64,000 nt of DNA from Loripinus fragilis (GCA_964019695.1 OZ026514.1:100795845-100859844), one strand, 5' to 3'. Counted from the stretch's first letter, positions 10,885-22,605 are shown. Made by a program: numbers and translations. Notes: generated from the letters alone by a model not told the origin.

Positions 10885-11659
10885 GATGAACAGCCTCCTC
10901 ATTATATTTGTTTTAATATTATTATCTGTTGCACTTGAAGTATTTGTCCTAGAGCTGTCGAGCAAGCAACACAGGCCACGACGCGAGAAAACCTGTCTTC
11001 TGGGAGTCCGACAAAGCGAGTCTCAAACCAGTCTCTTCGGCTAAACAGGCTAGCTAGAAAATTGATTTTAGATATGATTCTCAAAAAGCAGACAACAAAG
11101 TTGCTGATGAGACTGCGCGGATGCACTGGCTGATCTGCCCCTTGATTGTTACAAATCACTGAAGACAGGTTTTCTCAGTCGCGGTCCAATTGCTTTATGT
11201 GTCATTTTACCATGAACGCTTAGAAAATAAGATGCGAAATTTGATTATTGTGAAATATGATAACTCAGAATTGTAATTTGCGCAGTCTCTTCAAAGCATT
11301 TGCAGTGTGTATGTAGACATACCAAGAGTTATCCTGCTGGTGACCGTTTTTTATCATACAACCTGAGATATACGACAGTAAACATGGTAATCATTGAAAT
11401 GTATAAACCACGTGCTACCCATATGAAATACACTGAGGGAAAATAAGGAATTTTCTAAATCGAAAACGACTAAGTTATTTTATTTCACAAGAGATTCCAG
11501 ACTTATTTTCATACCATAGATATTCAAATATGCAAGTGTATATTAGGCGGTGTTTTATTATATGTATGTGCAAAATTTTAGCCCAAAATTTTATCATTAA
11601 AGACATTTTAAAAAAGAAAAACGATGTTCACTGAATTTCTGTACGGACTATAGTAATCT

Positions 11660-12040
11660 TTGACATGAAGAGATGTAAGTGTGTATCTTAATACTACTTA
11701 AAGGGTATTTAGATGCATCTTATAGAAAGCAAACATGTCAGATTTAACTGTTGTACTATCAAGATAATTCAGACTAAGCCATTCAGTGTAGTTTGTGTGT
11801 TGGAACAGACAGCATCACTGTGCAAAAAGCTATCCACCATCCACCCCACCACAACACCTTTATATCAGCTACCTGGAGAAAGAAGGAGTCAGCTCAGTTG
11901 ATAATTCCTTATAAACATTTTAAAATATGTCTCTTAAATTCAGCATTTCCATTTAAATTCATCTAAATTTCATCAAATTATCCCCAACTATTAGGCAACA
12001 GCAGCCTAAAATTTCTGTCATCCTTTCATGCTAGCTGCTT
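11660..12040. other. Intron segment, nothing recognised
   Basis: No repeat or exon was recognised here. A 62-codon frame at 11713-11901 lacks splice-site support and homology. Confidence 0.4.
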
Positions 12041-12044
12041 TCTA

Positions 12045-12288
12045 ACTTGCGTTTACTATCTTACGGTCACACTGGCTGACTGTAGTCACTCACACTGGCT
12101 GAGTGGCTGGAGGAACAAGGACTGGCTGAGTTGGCTGGAGGGCCAAGGACCAGTCACACAGGCTGACTGGAGTCACTCACACTGGCTGAGTGGCTGAAGG
12201 ATCAGGGACCAGTCACACAGGCTGACTGGAGTCACTCACACTGGCTGAGTGGCTGGAGGGATTTCTACGTCAGTAAACGCAAGTTGTT
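12045..12288. repeat. CTGGCTGA minisatellite inside short inverted ends
   Basis: The 14-bp sequence AACTTGCGTTTACT and its inverse AGTAAACGCAAGTT bracket about 200 bp of tandem sequence built from CACTGGCTGAGTGGCTGGAG and CAGTCACACAGGCTGACTGG, with a period of about 72 bp. Confidence 0.8.
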
Positions 12289-13194
12289 AATGATTATCAA
12301 CATGGTATCTGCATTGAGTGAGGCTTCAAACTCAAAGCAAATATCATGTCACAAGCTTATGATACACTATCCAAGCAGCTATACTGCAAGACGTCCAACC
12401 TGGTTCATTATCACCGCGTGGCCAGTGTCGGCCCATTTATAATTACACTGGTGCACAGGTCGAACTGGGACAATCACGGGCCAATGACTGAGCTGGTTCC
12501 ATTAGCCAAAGAATTGGGAATAAAGAGAGTACGGTAAATGTTCTAAAATTACGAACACTAAAAAATAATTATTTTCCCCGCTGTTCGTATTTTTAGAAAT
12601 TACGTTTGTGAAAAAATGCTAGTGTTCGAAATTTTAGAATGTGGGCTTTATCATGAGAAAAAACGGTAGATATGCATGTCAAAATGTGGTAGAAACGTGT
12701 TGAAAACATGGCGATATGATCCTCTTTTTTTTCTTTAAAACCGCCGCTAAATTCATGCGGACTGAGTCAGTAAAATGTCCAGCGCATGCGGTATTCGCCA
12801 AGTCGAGAGCCAGGCACGTGCATATTATGTCACTCAATTTACTTACAAGTCATATATGTCCACTGATTTAAACTATTCGATAAGCCGGGTCTCCTATGTT
12901 CACTCGTCTCGGACTACCGATGAATCACTACACTATTTCGTTCTTCCTTCAGAAAGCCAAAACGCTTTCGCTCGCTCTGCCGACTTCGAATTCCAGTTAA
13001 TATTGTAGGCCTACCTCGGACCCATTAATTTCGGGTCCAAGATTGTACTCAAGAATTGAAACCGCTAGACATCTCGTACGATCAGATTTTTTTTTTTTGC
13101 AAAGATCGACACAAAACTTTGAAATACGTAGACGAGTTCCCAGAGTAAAAAAAAAAAAAAACTGACGAAACTCAAAAAGAACACACACACACAC

Positions 13195-13610
13195 CTCTCT
13201 CTCTCTCTCTCTCTCTACTTGTCGATCCGCCGATGCAATGTTTACTTTGACGTGCCTGCACCAGTCTCTCTCTCTCTCCCTCTCTCTCTCTCTCTACATT
13301 TGCAAACACGGTTTGGATCCAGATCAGGCCCGAATGGTATTCAGGATAGAATGTTTCGTCAATTTAAAAATGTGTGCATGCGATAGAAAGTACACAAAAC
13401 GTTAATACTGTGGAATGTCCGACTTTGCCGTACAAAAGCCGATGCGCACGATAAGTTTGGGTTTTGGGTCCTCATCGCAAGCAGTTGTAACAAGATTGAT
13501 TGACTGACCCAAACATTGTGTTTCGATATTCTAAGAAACCAAGCCAAAACAAAAGATTCAAGTGCAAACATCGTGCAGTCTCTCTCTCTCTCTCTTTCTC
13601 TCTCTCTGCT
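13195..13610. repeat. CT microsatellites
   Basis: Three (CT)n tracts lie at about 13195-13217, 13264-13298 and 13578-13608, inside the TIR element. A half copy of the GTTTGGATCCAGATCAG MITE follows the second tract. Confidence 0.9.
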
Positions 13611-13736
13611 TTTACGACCTGCTATCAGAAGATCGTCCGACGTGCCTGATCAGGGGCAAACAAGCATACCAGTCCGACTTTGCGTCCGATGATCACAGAA
13701 CATTTCAGACAAGTACCTCCTTTCAGATGCATGCCA

Positions 13737-14005
13737 TGGGCGGATCCAGAGGGGGAACAGGGCACTGGACCCCCCCCCCCCCCCCCTGAAAAATCACAAA
13801 ATATAGGGTTTCCTAGCAATATTGATCCGGATCCCCTAAAACTCACAAAGCTACCAAGCCAGCATTCAATGGTGGGCCATTGACACGCCAGCAAAACGCC
13901 ATTTCAAAGGCGTTTCGCTGATGGGCCGATGGTGGTCCATTTTTAGTGGCATTTCAGTCCACTCTCACTACCCCCTCTGACAAAATATTCTGGATCCGCG
14001 CATGC
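13737..14005. repeat. CGGATCCAG-ended MITE, copy 2
   Basis: It begins GGGCGGATCCAGAGGGGGAA, contains a run of about 20 C at 13768, and ends TTCTGGATCCGCGCATG. It is nested in the 12.5-15.0 kb element. Confidence 0.82.
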
Positions 14006-15059
14006 ATGCAGTGCGTGTGAACCGGCTCGATTGAAATCAAAGTGTCGACGGACATAATGTCATGATATTTTGGTACTTCAATAAAACATGCGAAAAAAGA
14101 CTCAGACGAGCCTGCGCAAGTGTGCATTCTCAATACAGCATTGATGGCTCAGGTATGTCAAGCATCTGACTGCGATTGACTTTGTGTCTCACGACTCAAA
14201 CCACAACTTGGAAAACGGCCCTTTTGTATATAAGTTTGTATAAGCAAACTTACTTAGCAAATTTACTCAGTTGTTTAACGCTGTGGTTTGTATGGCTTTT
14301 TAAAAGTAATATCATCAATGTTCAATTTGACGACCAGGCAGCGTATGACCTTAGTCCTTCATGGTGAACATGCATAAGCTTAGATGGGCGTTTTCTCGCG
14401 GTAATTGTAACTCCTAATCCTTGCCCGAGGCATGTCTGTTTTATGTCTGTGACATAAGAAATCCATGTATTGACCCAATTTCGATGGATCGGATGCTTCA
14501 TATAGGTAAAAATTCGCCAATGAAGGGATTTTAATATTTGAACATGCTGCAGGTAGCCTGCACTATTTTCCGTCGATAGATGCATAGACAGCCAATACCA
14601 ATAACATACATGAACTTTGTCACGTACATTGAGGAAAGTCCGTGCTTTTAATGCGCTCTTGTCTTTGATCTTATCTGAAAGCATGTACCACACAATTAGC
14701 AGACAAAAAGTATAGTCTTGCGCTCGGCATGCGAAAAAGAATGGCACGTGCCAGATTACCCATCTAAGTAGAATGGAACCTTCCAAATGTCGCTACCGCC
14801 CACGCGCTGATCGGTAAAAGTAAACCGAACACAGATGGGACAAACAGATAAACGGACATCGATTTTCCGCCGAAAATAACCTGTGTTCGTAATTTTAGAA
14901 ATGCACTTTTCCAAAAAAGGGCAGTGTTCGATTTTTTAGGATGTTTTAAAAATTATTTTCGTCGATAATTTTAGGTGTTCGTAATTTTAGAGTGTTCGAA
15001 ATTTTAGAACATTTACCGTAATTATTAAAATGTTACAATTAAGCCAAGTTAATCTTTTG

Positions 15060-15990
15060 TTTGTTCCTTGTCCCTTCAAATCAGTTAAGCAAAACATTCA
15101 CTCAGCCACAATGTCTGGGCCCCAGCATAAATATAAGCTTATGCGAACCCTAGGGAGCCCCACTTTTGGCTCCAGGGGTATTATTTGAACTAACTTGGTA
15201 GAGATCCACTAGATGAAACTAGATACCAAATAATAAGGCTCTAGGCCTGTGGTTTCAGACAAGAAGCAGGGCCATTTTGGCCCCAGAGGTATTATTTGAA
15301 CAATCTGGGTAGAGGTCCACTAGGTGATGCTACATACCAAATATCAAGGCTCTAGGCCATGTGGTTTCAGACAAGAAGATTTTTTCATGTTTTCCGTATA
15401 TAAGCCTATGTAAAACATTTGACCCTGGCACAAGGCCATTTTTGGCCCCAGGGGTATAATTTGAACAAACTTGGTAGAGGTCCGCTAGGTGATGCTACAT
15501 ACCAACTATCAAGGCTCCAGGCCTTGCGGTGTTAGACAAGAAGATTTTTCACATTTTCCCTGGATAAGCCTATGTAAAACATGTGACCCCCGAGGCGGGG
15601 CCATTGTTGGCCCCAGGGGTATAACTTGAACAAACTTGATAGAGGTCCACTAGGTGATGCTACATACCAACTATCAAGGCTCCAGGCCTTGCGGTTTCAG
15701 ACAAGAAGATTTTTCACGTTTTCCCTGGATAAGCCTATGTAAAACATGTGACCCCCCGAGGCGGGGCCATTGTTGGGTAAGGAGTATAATTTGGACAAAC
15801 TTTGTAGAGGTCCACCAGGTGATGCTTCTTACCAAATATCAATGCTCTAGGCCTTCTGGTTTCAGACAAGAAGATTTCTTAAGTTTTCATCTCAAAAATC
15901 TATTTTTAGCCTCTGTGACCTAGATATGCAATGGACCAGAACCATTTGAACAGTTTACATAGAGGGTCACCCAAGGATCATTTATGATAA
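15060..15990. repeat. ~165-bp tandem array (GGTCCACTAGGTGATGCTAC)
   Basis: About five units each contain TTTGGCCCCAGGGGTAT, then AACTTGGTAGAGGTCCACTA, then AAATATCAAGGCTCTAGGCC, then TTTCAGACAAGAAGATTTTT. The same units form an array at 29900-31105. The last unit passes into CTAGATATGCAATGGACC, which is also present at 22240 and 30900. Confidence 0.9.
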
Positions 15991-16009
15991 ATTATTTCAA
16001 AATTAGAAT

Positions 16010-17800
16010 AAAGCAAGAAGTGAGCAAAGCTCACATACCCCCGGCGGTAGCCATCAGAGGTTGTAACACTTTCACAGAAAAGACAAAGTTGTCAAAGATT
16101 TCATAATCCTAAATCAAGTAGTTTCTGAGAAAACTTAGATAAAAAATGTCCATATGTGTTATATAAAGAGTGACAGAAGGAAAAATTGAAAATTTGAAAA
16201 AAGAAGCAAAATGATGATTAGCACCTTAATTTTCATTTACACTATACACTTTGCCTACCTGAAAGTGTACACAAAATTTCATAATCCTAAATCAAGTAGT
16301 CGCTGAGAAAACTGTGACAAAAAACGTCCATATGTGTTATATAGGAGTGACAGAAGGAAAAATTGAAAAAGGCAAAATGAGCTTTAGCATCTTTATTTTC
16401 ATTTACACAATACACTTAGCCTACCTGAAGGTGTACACTAAATTTGAAAACACTGGCTCCAATAGGAGCCGAGAGATCTGGGACAGAAATTTTCATAGGA
16501 GAGAAAGAAAAATGAATAAATAAAGGGACTGATAAGCAATATGTGGCTGTTCTTTTCTTACACAATACAACTTATCACTATCAAGATTTGTAGGAAATTT
16601 CAGAATCCTAACTCAAGTAGTTGCTGAGTAATCTTTGACAGAAAAAAATGTCTATATGTATTATATAAGAGTGAAAGAAGGAGAAAATGAAAAATTGAAA
16701 AAAGAAGGCAAATTGAGGATTAGCATCTTAATTTCTATTTACACAGTACAATTTGCCTACCTGAAGGAGTACGCTAAATTTGAAAACACTGGCTCCAATA
16801 GGAGCTGAGAAATCTGTGACAGAAATTTCCATTGGAGAGAAAGAAAAATGAACAAAAAAGGGACTGATAAGCAATATGTGGCTGTTCCTTTGTTACACAA
16901 TACAACTCATCACTATCAAGCTTTGTATCAAATTTCAGATTCCTAAGTCAAGTGGTTGCTGAGAAATCTTTGACAGAAAAAATGTCCATATGTATTATAT
17001 AAGAGTGAAAGAAGGAAAAAAATGAAGGAAAAAATGAAAAATTGAAAAAAGAAGGCAAAATGAGGATTAGCATCTTAATTTCTATTTACACAGTACAATT
17101 TGCCTACCTGAAGGAGTACACAAAATTTGAAAACACTGGCTCCAAAAGGAGCTGAGAAATCTGACGGATATTTCCATTGGAGAGAAAGAAAAATGAACAA
17201 ATAAAGGGACTGATAAGCAATATGTGGCTGTTCGTTTGTTACACAATACAACTCATCACTATCAAGCTTTGTATCAAATTTCAGATTCCTAACTCAAGTG
17301 GTTGCTGGGAAATCTTTGACAGAAAAATGTCCATATAATTTCAGATTCCTAACTCAAGTGGTAGCTGGGAAATCTTTGACAGAAAAATGTCCATATGTAC
17401 TATATAAGAGAGAAAGAAGAAAAAAATGAAAATTTGAAAAAAGAAGGCAAAATGAGGATTAGCATCTTAATTTCCATTTACACAGTACACTTTGCCATCC
17501 TGAAGATGTACACAAAATTTGAAAACATTGGCTCCAATAGGAGCTGAGAAATCTGTGACAGAAATTTCCATTGGAGAGAAAGAAAAATGAACAAATAAAG
17601 GGACTGATAAGCAATATGTGGCTGTTCTTTTGTTACACATTACAACTCATCACTATCAAACTTTGTACCAAATTTCAGAATCCTAACCCAAGTAGTTGCT
17701 GAGAAATCTTTGACGAAAAAAAAAGTTTACAGACAAACAAACAAACATAATTACAGAAAAGGCAAAAACTATATACCCCCTATATACTTCGTACTGGGGG
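16010..17800. repeat. ~340-400-bp tandem array
   Basis: About five units carry AAGTAGTTGCTGAGAAATCT, GGCTCCAATAGGAGCTGAGA, GGGACTGATAAGCAATATGT and CACAATACAACTCATCACTA. A 60-bp internal duplication occurs near 17280-17400. A shorter relative is at 33390-33720. Confidence 0.9.
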
Positions 17801-17978
17801 TATAACTAGGGGTTGAGGAGTTGTCATTAAAGGCAATTGTTAACGGATGATGGACGGATGACAGACCAAGACTGATCACAAAATCTCACCTTGTCACTTT
17901 GTGACAGGTGAGCTAAAAATGCCAGCAGACGACGAAAGATCATGAAAATTACCCAGCATGCAAAGGGTTTATACTCAC

Positions 17979-18107
17979 ATTTTCTATCATAAAATCAATC
18001 AGAGGTTCAACGGGCATATTGTTGTCAGACAGCATCTTATAAGCTTTCATAAATAAATTGAAGTAATGGCCAGCATATAGTCTCTTGTCATTAATCTTCT
18101 TCAGTAA
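17979..18107 (-). CDS. LRPPRC: LRPPRC-like exon 15 of window
   Basis: This 129-nt exon is phase 0 on both sides, with acceptor TTTTTACAG and donor GTGAGT. It has 43 codons, including LLKKINDKRLYAGHYFNLF and a second helix ending IDFMIEN. A 24-bp minisatellite starts about 20 nt upstream of the acceptor and is itself interrupted by a MITE. Confidence 0.87.
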
Positions 18108-18124
18108 CTGTAAAAATGTAATAA

Positions 18125-18605
18125 TAGCATACGACTTTCATCATATAATAGCATAACACTTTCATCATATAATAGCATAACACTTTCATCATATAATAGC
18201 ATTTATCATATGACGACGCGTCTGGGTGTGAAATAACGCCATGCAATAAAATCGATAAACCACTAGTGGTTTATAGATTTACAGGAAATGTTATGATGTC
18301 CGTAACAACGTTGCGTACATAATGACAAACTATAACGTTTTTACGCCAGAAATAATATTTCAAAGTATTTGTCATATGATAAACAGAATCTAACATTCAT
18401 GCTCTTGTATTATTGAATTTATTAAACTCGTTGCGAAAATGAGATAAAATGCTCAGCAAGCCTCGCATTTTATCTCTTTTCCCCAACTCGTTTAATAAAT
18501 TCAATAATACATGAGCACTCAAGCAAGATCCTCTATAACACTTTCATCATATAATAGCATAACACTTTCATCATATAATAGCATAACACTTTCATCATAT
18601 GACAG
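18125..18605. repeat. 24-bp minisatellite interrupted by MITE
   Basis: The unit CACTTTCATCATATAATAGC (plus ATAA) is repeated about three times on each side of an inverted copy of the 340-bp hairpin MITE (18190-18535). The array starts next to the acceptor of the exon ending at 18107. Confidence 0.9.
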
Positions 18606-18714
18606 GGATTTTCCAGGCCAAATCTGGGGCCGAATATATTCCTTTTTTTAAGAATATGTATTGGCATAGCTCCCATTACCCAATTACGCATGTACGTAAT
18701 AAAAAATTGTGACA

Positions 18715-18845
18715 TTCAAGGGGGGCCAACTGAAATGGTAAAAGTGAAGGAACTGCTCTTAAAGGAAAGAATTTGCTCCCTCTCGCAGCAAATTCTTTCC
18801 TTCAAGACAAGTTCCCATTTTGGCCTCTTTAAGAAAAGTTCTCAT
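18715..18845. repeat. GGAAAGAATTTGCTCCC palindrome MITE
   Basis: The arms GAACTGCTCTTAAAGGAAAG and the inverse surround CTCCCTCTCGCAG. A close copy lies at 47925-48045, and a related duplicated form lies at 53945-54070. Confidence 0.78.
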
Positions 18846-18924
18846 TTTGGCCTCGTAATGACAATAGGTGATCCTCAGGACAGATTTTTTTTATCCCACC
18901 TACACACTCATAATAGATCTTAGT

Positions 18925-19245
18925 TTTGGTTTGGTTTCATGCTTGACGTCCCAGTCAACAGCTATGGTCATGTCGGGACAATCAGTTCACCTAACCACAC
19001 TTTTTTTTCCTGGGCAAGCTTAACTAAGTGGTCAACCAGTACTTCATGCACATACTTTCGCTTGTAACTTACAACAACCCTTTTGAATCCATAGAAGGGA
19101 GAAGAATGGCTGTAGAAATTATTCATGATCAATCTCCACGAAAGTATGGGACCGGGCCGGGATCAAACTTGTGACCCCTGGATCTGCAGTCAGACATGCA
19201 TCTGCAGTCAGACATGTTACTGACTGCGCTACAAGGCCCGGTATA
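18925..19245 (-). repeat. SINE family 2 (tRNA-derived), full copy
   Basis: On the minus strand it reads TGTAGCGCAGTCAGTAAC (A box), then CAAGTTTGATCCCGG (B box region), GTCCCATACTTTCGTGGAGA, and a 3' end GCTGTTGACTGGGACGTCAA. The head has a short internal duplication of TCTGACTGCAGATGCA. Confidence 0.85.
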
Positions 19246-19664
19246 ATAAATTCTTTTATTATATAATCTATAAATAAACATCTTCTGATTTGCCTAAATG
19301 CATATCCACACAAGTCAATAAAACACACATTGCATGGTTTGCCGGACGTGACGTTTCAAACCACATGGCACAAGGTAATATTGCATGGCTTACGGGAAGT
19401 GACATCAGAATGTCAAGTAATTTCGCATGATCCATCCGTAACATCTATGGTTTTAACGGTATAAAATGCCAGGAAATGCATAACATACATTTATTTTATA
19501 ATAAAACAATTGTTGACTTATGTTTCGGTAGACATGGAGCAGTAAACTTAATCATATTGACCTCCGCTCAGCGTCGGTCAATATGACGTTTACTGTTCAA
19601 TAACACTCAATGTCCACCTCAACTGAAGTCAATAATTGTATAATGATATATACAATGTACTTAC

Positions 19665-19768
19665 CTCAAAGATCTTTTTCCAATCATTTGCATTGCGCAA
19701 ATGGTAAGACAGTTTACCTTGCATGATTTTGTTAAAATGATAACATTCAATTGAGGACATTTTCTCCA
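19665..19768 (-). CDS. LRPPRC: LRPPRC-like exon 14 of window
   Basis: This 104-nt exon has acceptor TTTTTCAG and consensus donor GTAAGT. Two bases complete a valine, followed by 34 codons beginning EKMSSIECYHFNKIMQG and ending NDWKKIFE. It forms a helix-turn-helix typical of PPR-like repeats and joins the next exon in phase 0 (IFE then LLKKI). Confidence 0.87.
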
Positions 19769-19861
19769 CTGAAAAAGAAAACCAGTCTGAGAAAAACTAT
19801 TAGCCCTTAATGTGCCAATCGCAACAAAAGTATGCTTTTCGTCTGCTGAAATGTTTAAGAA

Positions 19862-19945
19862 GCCTCTATGGCAAACAGTGTGGACCCAGATCAGACGGCT
19901 CCTGTAGGAGCCGTCTGTTCTGGGTCCACGCTGTTTGCTTCTATA
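19862..19945. repeat. CAGTTTGGATCCAGATCAG palindrome MITE, copy
   Basis: GCAAACAGTGTGGACCCAGA and its inverse surround GACGGCTCCTGTAGGAGCCG. Confidence 0.8.
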
Positions 19946-20149
19946 CTTAATTCGTCAGTTATGTTAGGCAATTATTTGCAGCAGACGACTTCAGCAGACG
20001 ACATTTTCAGATACATTTTTTTCTTGGCGCTTTAAGGGTTAGGTCTTGTATCTCACATTGGGCTCTGAGAAAATCTTGTATCATAGGTCTATTACACAAT
20101 ATTTTTTCAGCCTAACATTGTGAATATTTTCTTATCCATAAAGAGCTAT

Positions 20150-20695
20150 GGGCATTAAGGGGCTTTTTTTTGCCCCCTATGAGGCTAAAATTCACTAATT
20201 TGTTCTCACTAGTTTATTAGAACAATAACCAAAGTATAAAAGTCTCAACTTAGTTTAACTTTTATAATTGCTATGGTAACAATAATGGTAAAATAGGCTA
20301 AAATAGGAAATTGACCATTTTGGAGCAAGATCGAGAGGTTTGACAGAGAAATTACATGGAGCACAAGCAAATATCAAAAAGATATTTAAACAGAAGATGA
20401 GAATTACCACTACACACAACATATTAAAAGGATTTTTTTGGTATTCAGCATATTTAATTCTTATAAAATCGGTCTCCAAAAGCCTTAAATTTGGTCTAAA
20501 ATGGCAATTTCTCTGTTTTAAGCCTATTTTGTCGGCCATTTTTGTTACCATAACAACAGTAAAATGTAAATAAAAGCCAAAATTTTACACTTCAGTTATT
20601 CTTCTAATAAACCAATCAAAGAAATTGGTGAAAAGCAATTTTCAGTTTTGGGCTCTAGAGGGGGCCAAAATAGCCCCTTAATGCACATACCCCTT
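20150..20695. repeat. ~550-bp quasi-palindromic element, copy 1
   Basis: The ends are GGGCATTAAGGGGCT and AGCCCCTTAATGCAC. The arms contain GCTATGGTAACAATAATGG and its inverse ATTTTTGTTACCATAACAAC. Copies 2 and 3 are at 51715-52258 and 63268-63853. Confidence 0.85.
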
Positions 20696-20764
20696 TTAAC
20701 ATTTGTTTGTGTGTTCAAAGAACAGTCACATTGAGAAGGTTCTTTTGAGTACCCACAACACGAT

Positions 20765-20905
20765 TAAGTTTTATTTGGTTTGTGGTTTTGCTTCCTATTC
20801 AACAGCAATGGTCAAGTCGAGACGGTCAGTTCACCTAGCCACACTATTTCCTGGGCAAGCTCGACTAAGCGGTTAACCAGAATTTCGTGCACATACTTTT
20901 TTTGC
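20765..20905 (-). repeat. SINE family 2, 3' fragment
   Basis: It has only the tail half of the family (CAACAGCAATGGTCAAGTCG, CTGGGCAAGCTCGACTAAGC, GCACATACTTT), and therefore lacks the tRNA head. Confidence 0.8.
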
Positions 20906-20934
20906 GATTGGCGCTTTAAGGGTGGTGGACTCAC

Positions 20935-21025
20935 CTTCTTTTTCTACTATTTCCAAGTTTTCATTCTGCATTATTACTTCTAGCATCATGGCATTCCATT
21001 CCGATTCAGGCAGAGTATTCACTCC
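20935..21025 (-). CDS. LRPPRC: LRPPRC-like exon 13 of window
   Basis: This 91-nt exon has acceptor TTTTATAG and donor GTGAGT. Its 30 codons begin GVNTLPESEWNAMMLEVIM and end in an acidic EIVEKE stretch, then one base of a split valine. The upstream intron contains two tandem copies of a GAGACGGTTC-type palindromic MITE, the nearer about 50 nt away. Confidence 0.85.
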
Positions 21026-21049
21026 CTATAAAATATAAACGTGCATTAC

Positions 21050-21430
21050 AGAGATCTATCATCATAGATCCAGTTATAGTAAAAGTTTGGAGAGTAAAAT
21101 CTCTTTTTTTTCCCTTACTAATCAGTTTAAACATGTGTTTCGGGTGCTCAAAAGAACCGTATCATTGAGACGGTTCTTTTGAGTACCCACTACATATGTT
21201 TTGGATGAGATATAAAGAAAATAGTTTCCAATACACACTCTTATCTGGAGCCCTGAACAGTAAAAGTTTGGAGAGTAAAATCTCTATTATTTTCTTACCC
21301 ATCAGTTTAAACATGTTTTGAGTGCTCAAGAGAACTGTCACATCAAAACAGCTCTTTTGAGTACCCACAACATATGTTTTGAATAACTGAAACTTCTTAG
21401 TCTTATTTCTCAATGAAAGGAAATAATAAA
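21050..21430. repeat. Two tandem GAGACGGTTC palindrome MITEs
   Basis: Each half has AGTAAAAGTTTGGAGAGTAA, then TTTAAACATGT, GGTGCTCAAAAGAAC, a short loop, and the inverse ending CATATGTTTTG. Copy boundaries are near 21235. Confidence 0.82.
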
Positions 21431-21513
21431 TATTTATATGTGGTTGTGTCTGGAATTGACATATAACACCATATTGGTATCAAAGTTGATAAAATTACTG
21501 GTGAATTACTTAC

Positions 21514-21567
21514 TTTGGTAACATTATGAAATGATGCCCATAATAGGGCAAATCTTGATGTTTCACG
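21514..21567 (-). CDS. LRPPRC: LRPPRC-like exon 12 of window
   Basis: This 54-nt exon is phase 0 on both sides, with acceptor TTTTTAG and donor GTAAGT. It encodes 18 residues, RETSRFALLWASFHNVTK. It is too short for independent identification, but it continues both neighbours in frame and has strong splice sites. Confidence 0.82.
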
Positions 21568-21689
21568 CTAAAAACATGAATTCAAAATAATTTTGTCATA
21601 TGATAAATAGAATCTAACATTTTTGCTCCTCTTTTATTGCATTTATATAAACCTTAAGTTTCATTGAGACAATTTTTGGAAAACAAGAG

Positions 21690-22440
21690 GGCCCATGGGC
21701 CCTGGATCGCTCACCTGAATTCTTTTCAGAAGAAGAGGATGTTTACCAAAAAATATTAATCCCGTTCTCCAACACTTAAGTCCATCTTGGGTATCACTCA
21801 GATCATAACCAAAGCCTATTAAGTCATTAAGTTCAATCAAATTATACTAATCTGTACAATTTCAATGTCTGACCTTTTTACCAAACCCAAAAGGTCAGGG
21901 GGGTGTATAATGTCAAACATTTTAATTGCATAATGTGATGTGCACCATAACCTTCTTAGAAAAAAGAATGTTTTTAAGTTTGTCCACATACAGGAGTCAA
22001 GGGTGTGTAAAAGGGCAGAACATTTGCACGCATGGTGTTACATGCTTCATTCTAATTAATTTGATTATGCAACATGACTTATTGTAACTGCAAGTGTATG
22101 AGCAAAATATTTGCTAGCATGTTATTGTAAGCTTCATTCCCTTTTATTTGATATGCAGCATGCCCATATTCTGAAAAAGTTATTTTCATATTTGGTGGGG
22201 GGGGGGGAAACTTTTCATTTATTTTTTTACTCTGTGACCTAGATATGCAATGGACCGGAACCGTTTGAACAAATTTTAAAGAGGGCCATATAAGGATCAT
22301 TCCTAGCAAGTTTGGCCAAAATCAAGCCAATAGTTAAGGAGACGTCCTTTGAAGCAATTGTTGTCGACACAACACACAACAGACATCCAACAATCACAAT
22401 AGCCAAACATGAGCCAATGGCTCAGGTGAGCTAAAACTTA
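21690..22440. repeat. GCTCACCTGA-ended element
   Basis: It starts CCCTGGATCGCTCACCTGAA and ends AATGGCTCAGGTGAGCTAAA. The interior includes CTAGATATGCAATGGACCGG and GGGCCATATAAGGATCATTC, shared with the array element at 29.9-31.1 kb. A run of about 10 G lies at 22197. Confidence 0.72.
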
Positions 22441-22454
22441 GAGTTTTTTGGCTA

Positions 22455-22605
22455 ACAGGTCTGAAAATTTTAGGCAGGGCAGGTACACATATTTTTTTTA
22501 AATAATTTTTTTCTGGTAAAAACTATAATTTTATGCATTTTGAAAGGCATTTTGCCTTTCAAAATTCATAAAATTATATATTTTCCAGAAAACTGAGAAA
22601 AATTC
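22455..22605. repeat. TTGAAAGGCATTTTGCC palindrome MITE
   Basis: A perfect central palindrome (TTGAAAGGCATTTTGCCTTT) lies within AT-rich arms. A second copy is near 61085-61185. It ends about 40 nt from the exon ending at 22647. Confidence 0.72.

Larger units (their letters stand above)
8985..11655. mobile_element. 2.7-kb TIR element with nested MITEs
   Basis: GTACAGGAATTCAGTGAACA near 8992 is matched in inverted orientation by GATGTTCACTGAATTTCTGT near 11622, and further in CACCGCCTAAT pairs with ATTAGGCGGTG. The interior holds a CGGATCCAG element (9833-10103) and a GGGCCCGGAATTACAA MITE (10626-10884). No transposase frame was recognised. Confidence 0.6.
12532..15018. mobile_element. 2.5-kb TIR element with TA flanks
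   Basis: The left end is CGGTAAATGTTCTAAAATTA and the right end is its inverse; both abut TA. Further inside, TGTTCGTAATTTTAGAA motifs recur at both ends. TA duplication suggests the Tc1/mariner superfamily. No transposase was recognised; the longest frame (14322-14786, minus) has no homology I know. Short relatives lie at 55895-56005 and 58667-59123. Confidence 0.68.

Noticed and set aside
12346..12537. 63-codon plus-strand frame ending LAKELGIKRVR
   Set aside because: The ending vaguely recalls TIM-barrel enzymes, but it stands alone, stops at the transposon terminus, and cannot be joined to another exon.
14322..14786. 154-codon minus-strand frame
   Set aside because: It lies in a TIR element, has no motif I recognise, and shows no start context or splice signals. 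Kept only as a query in findings.
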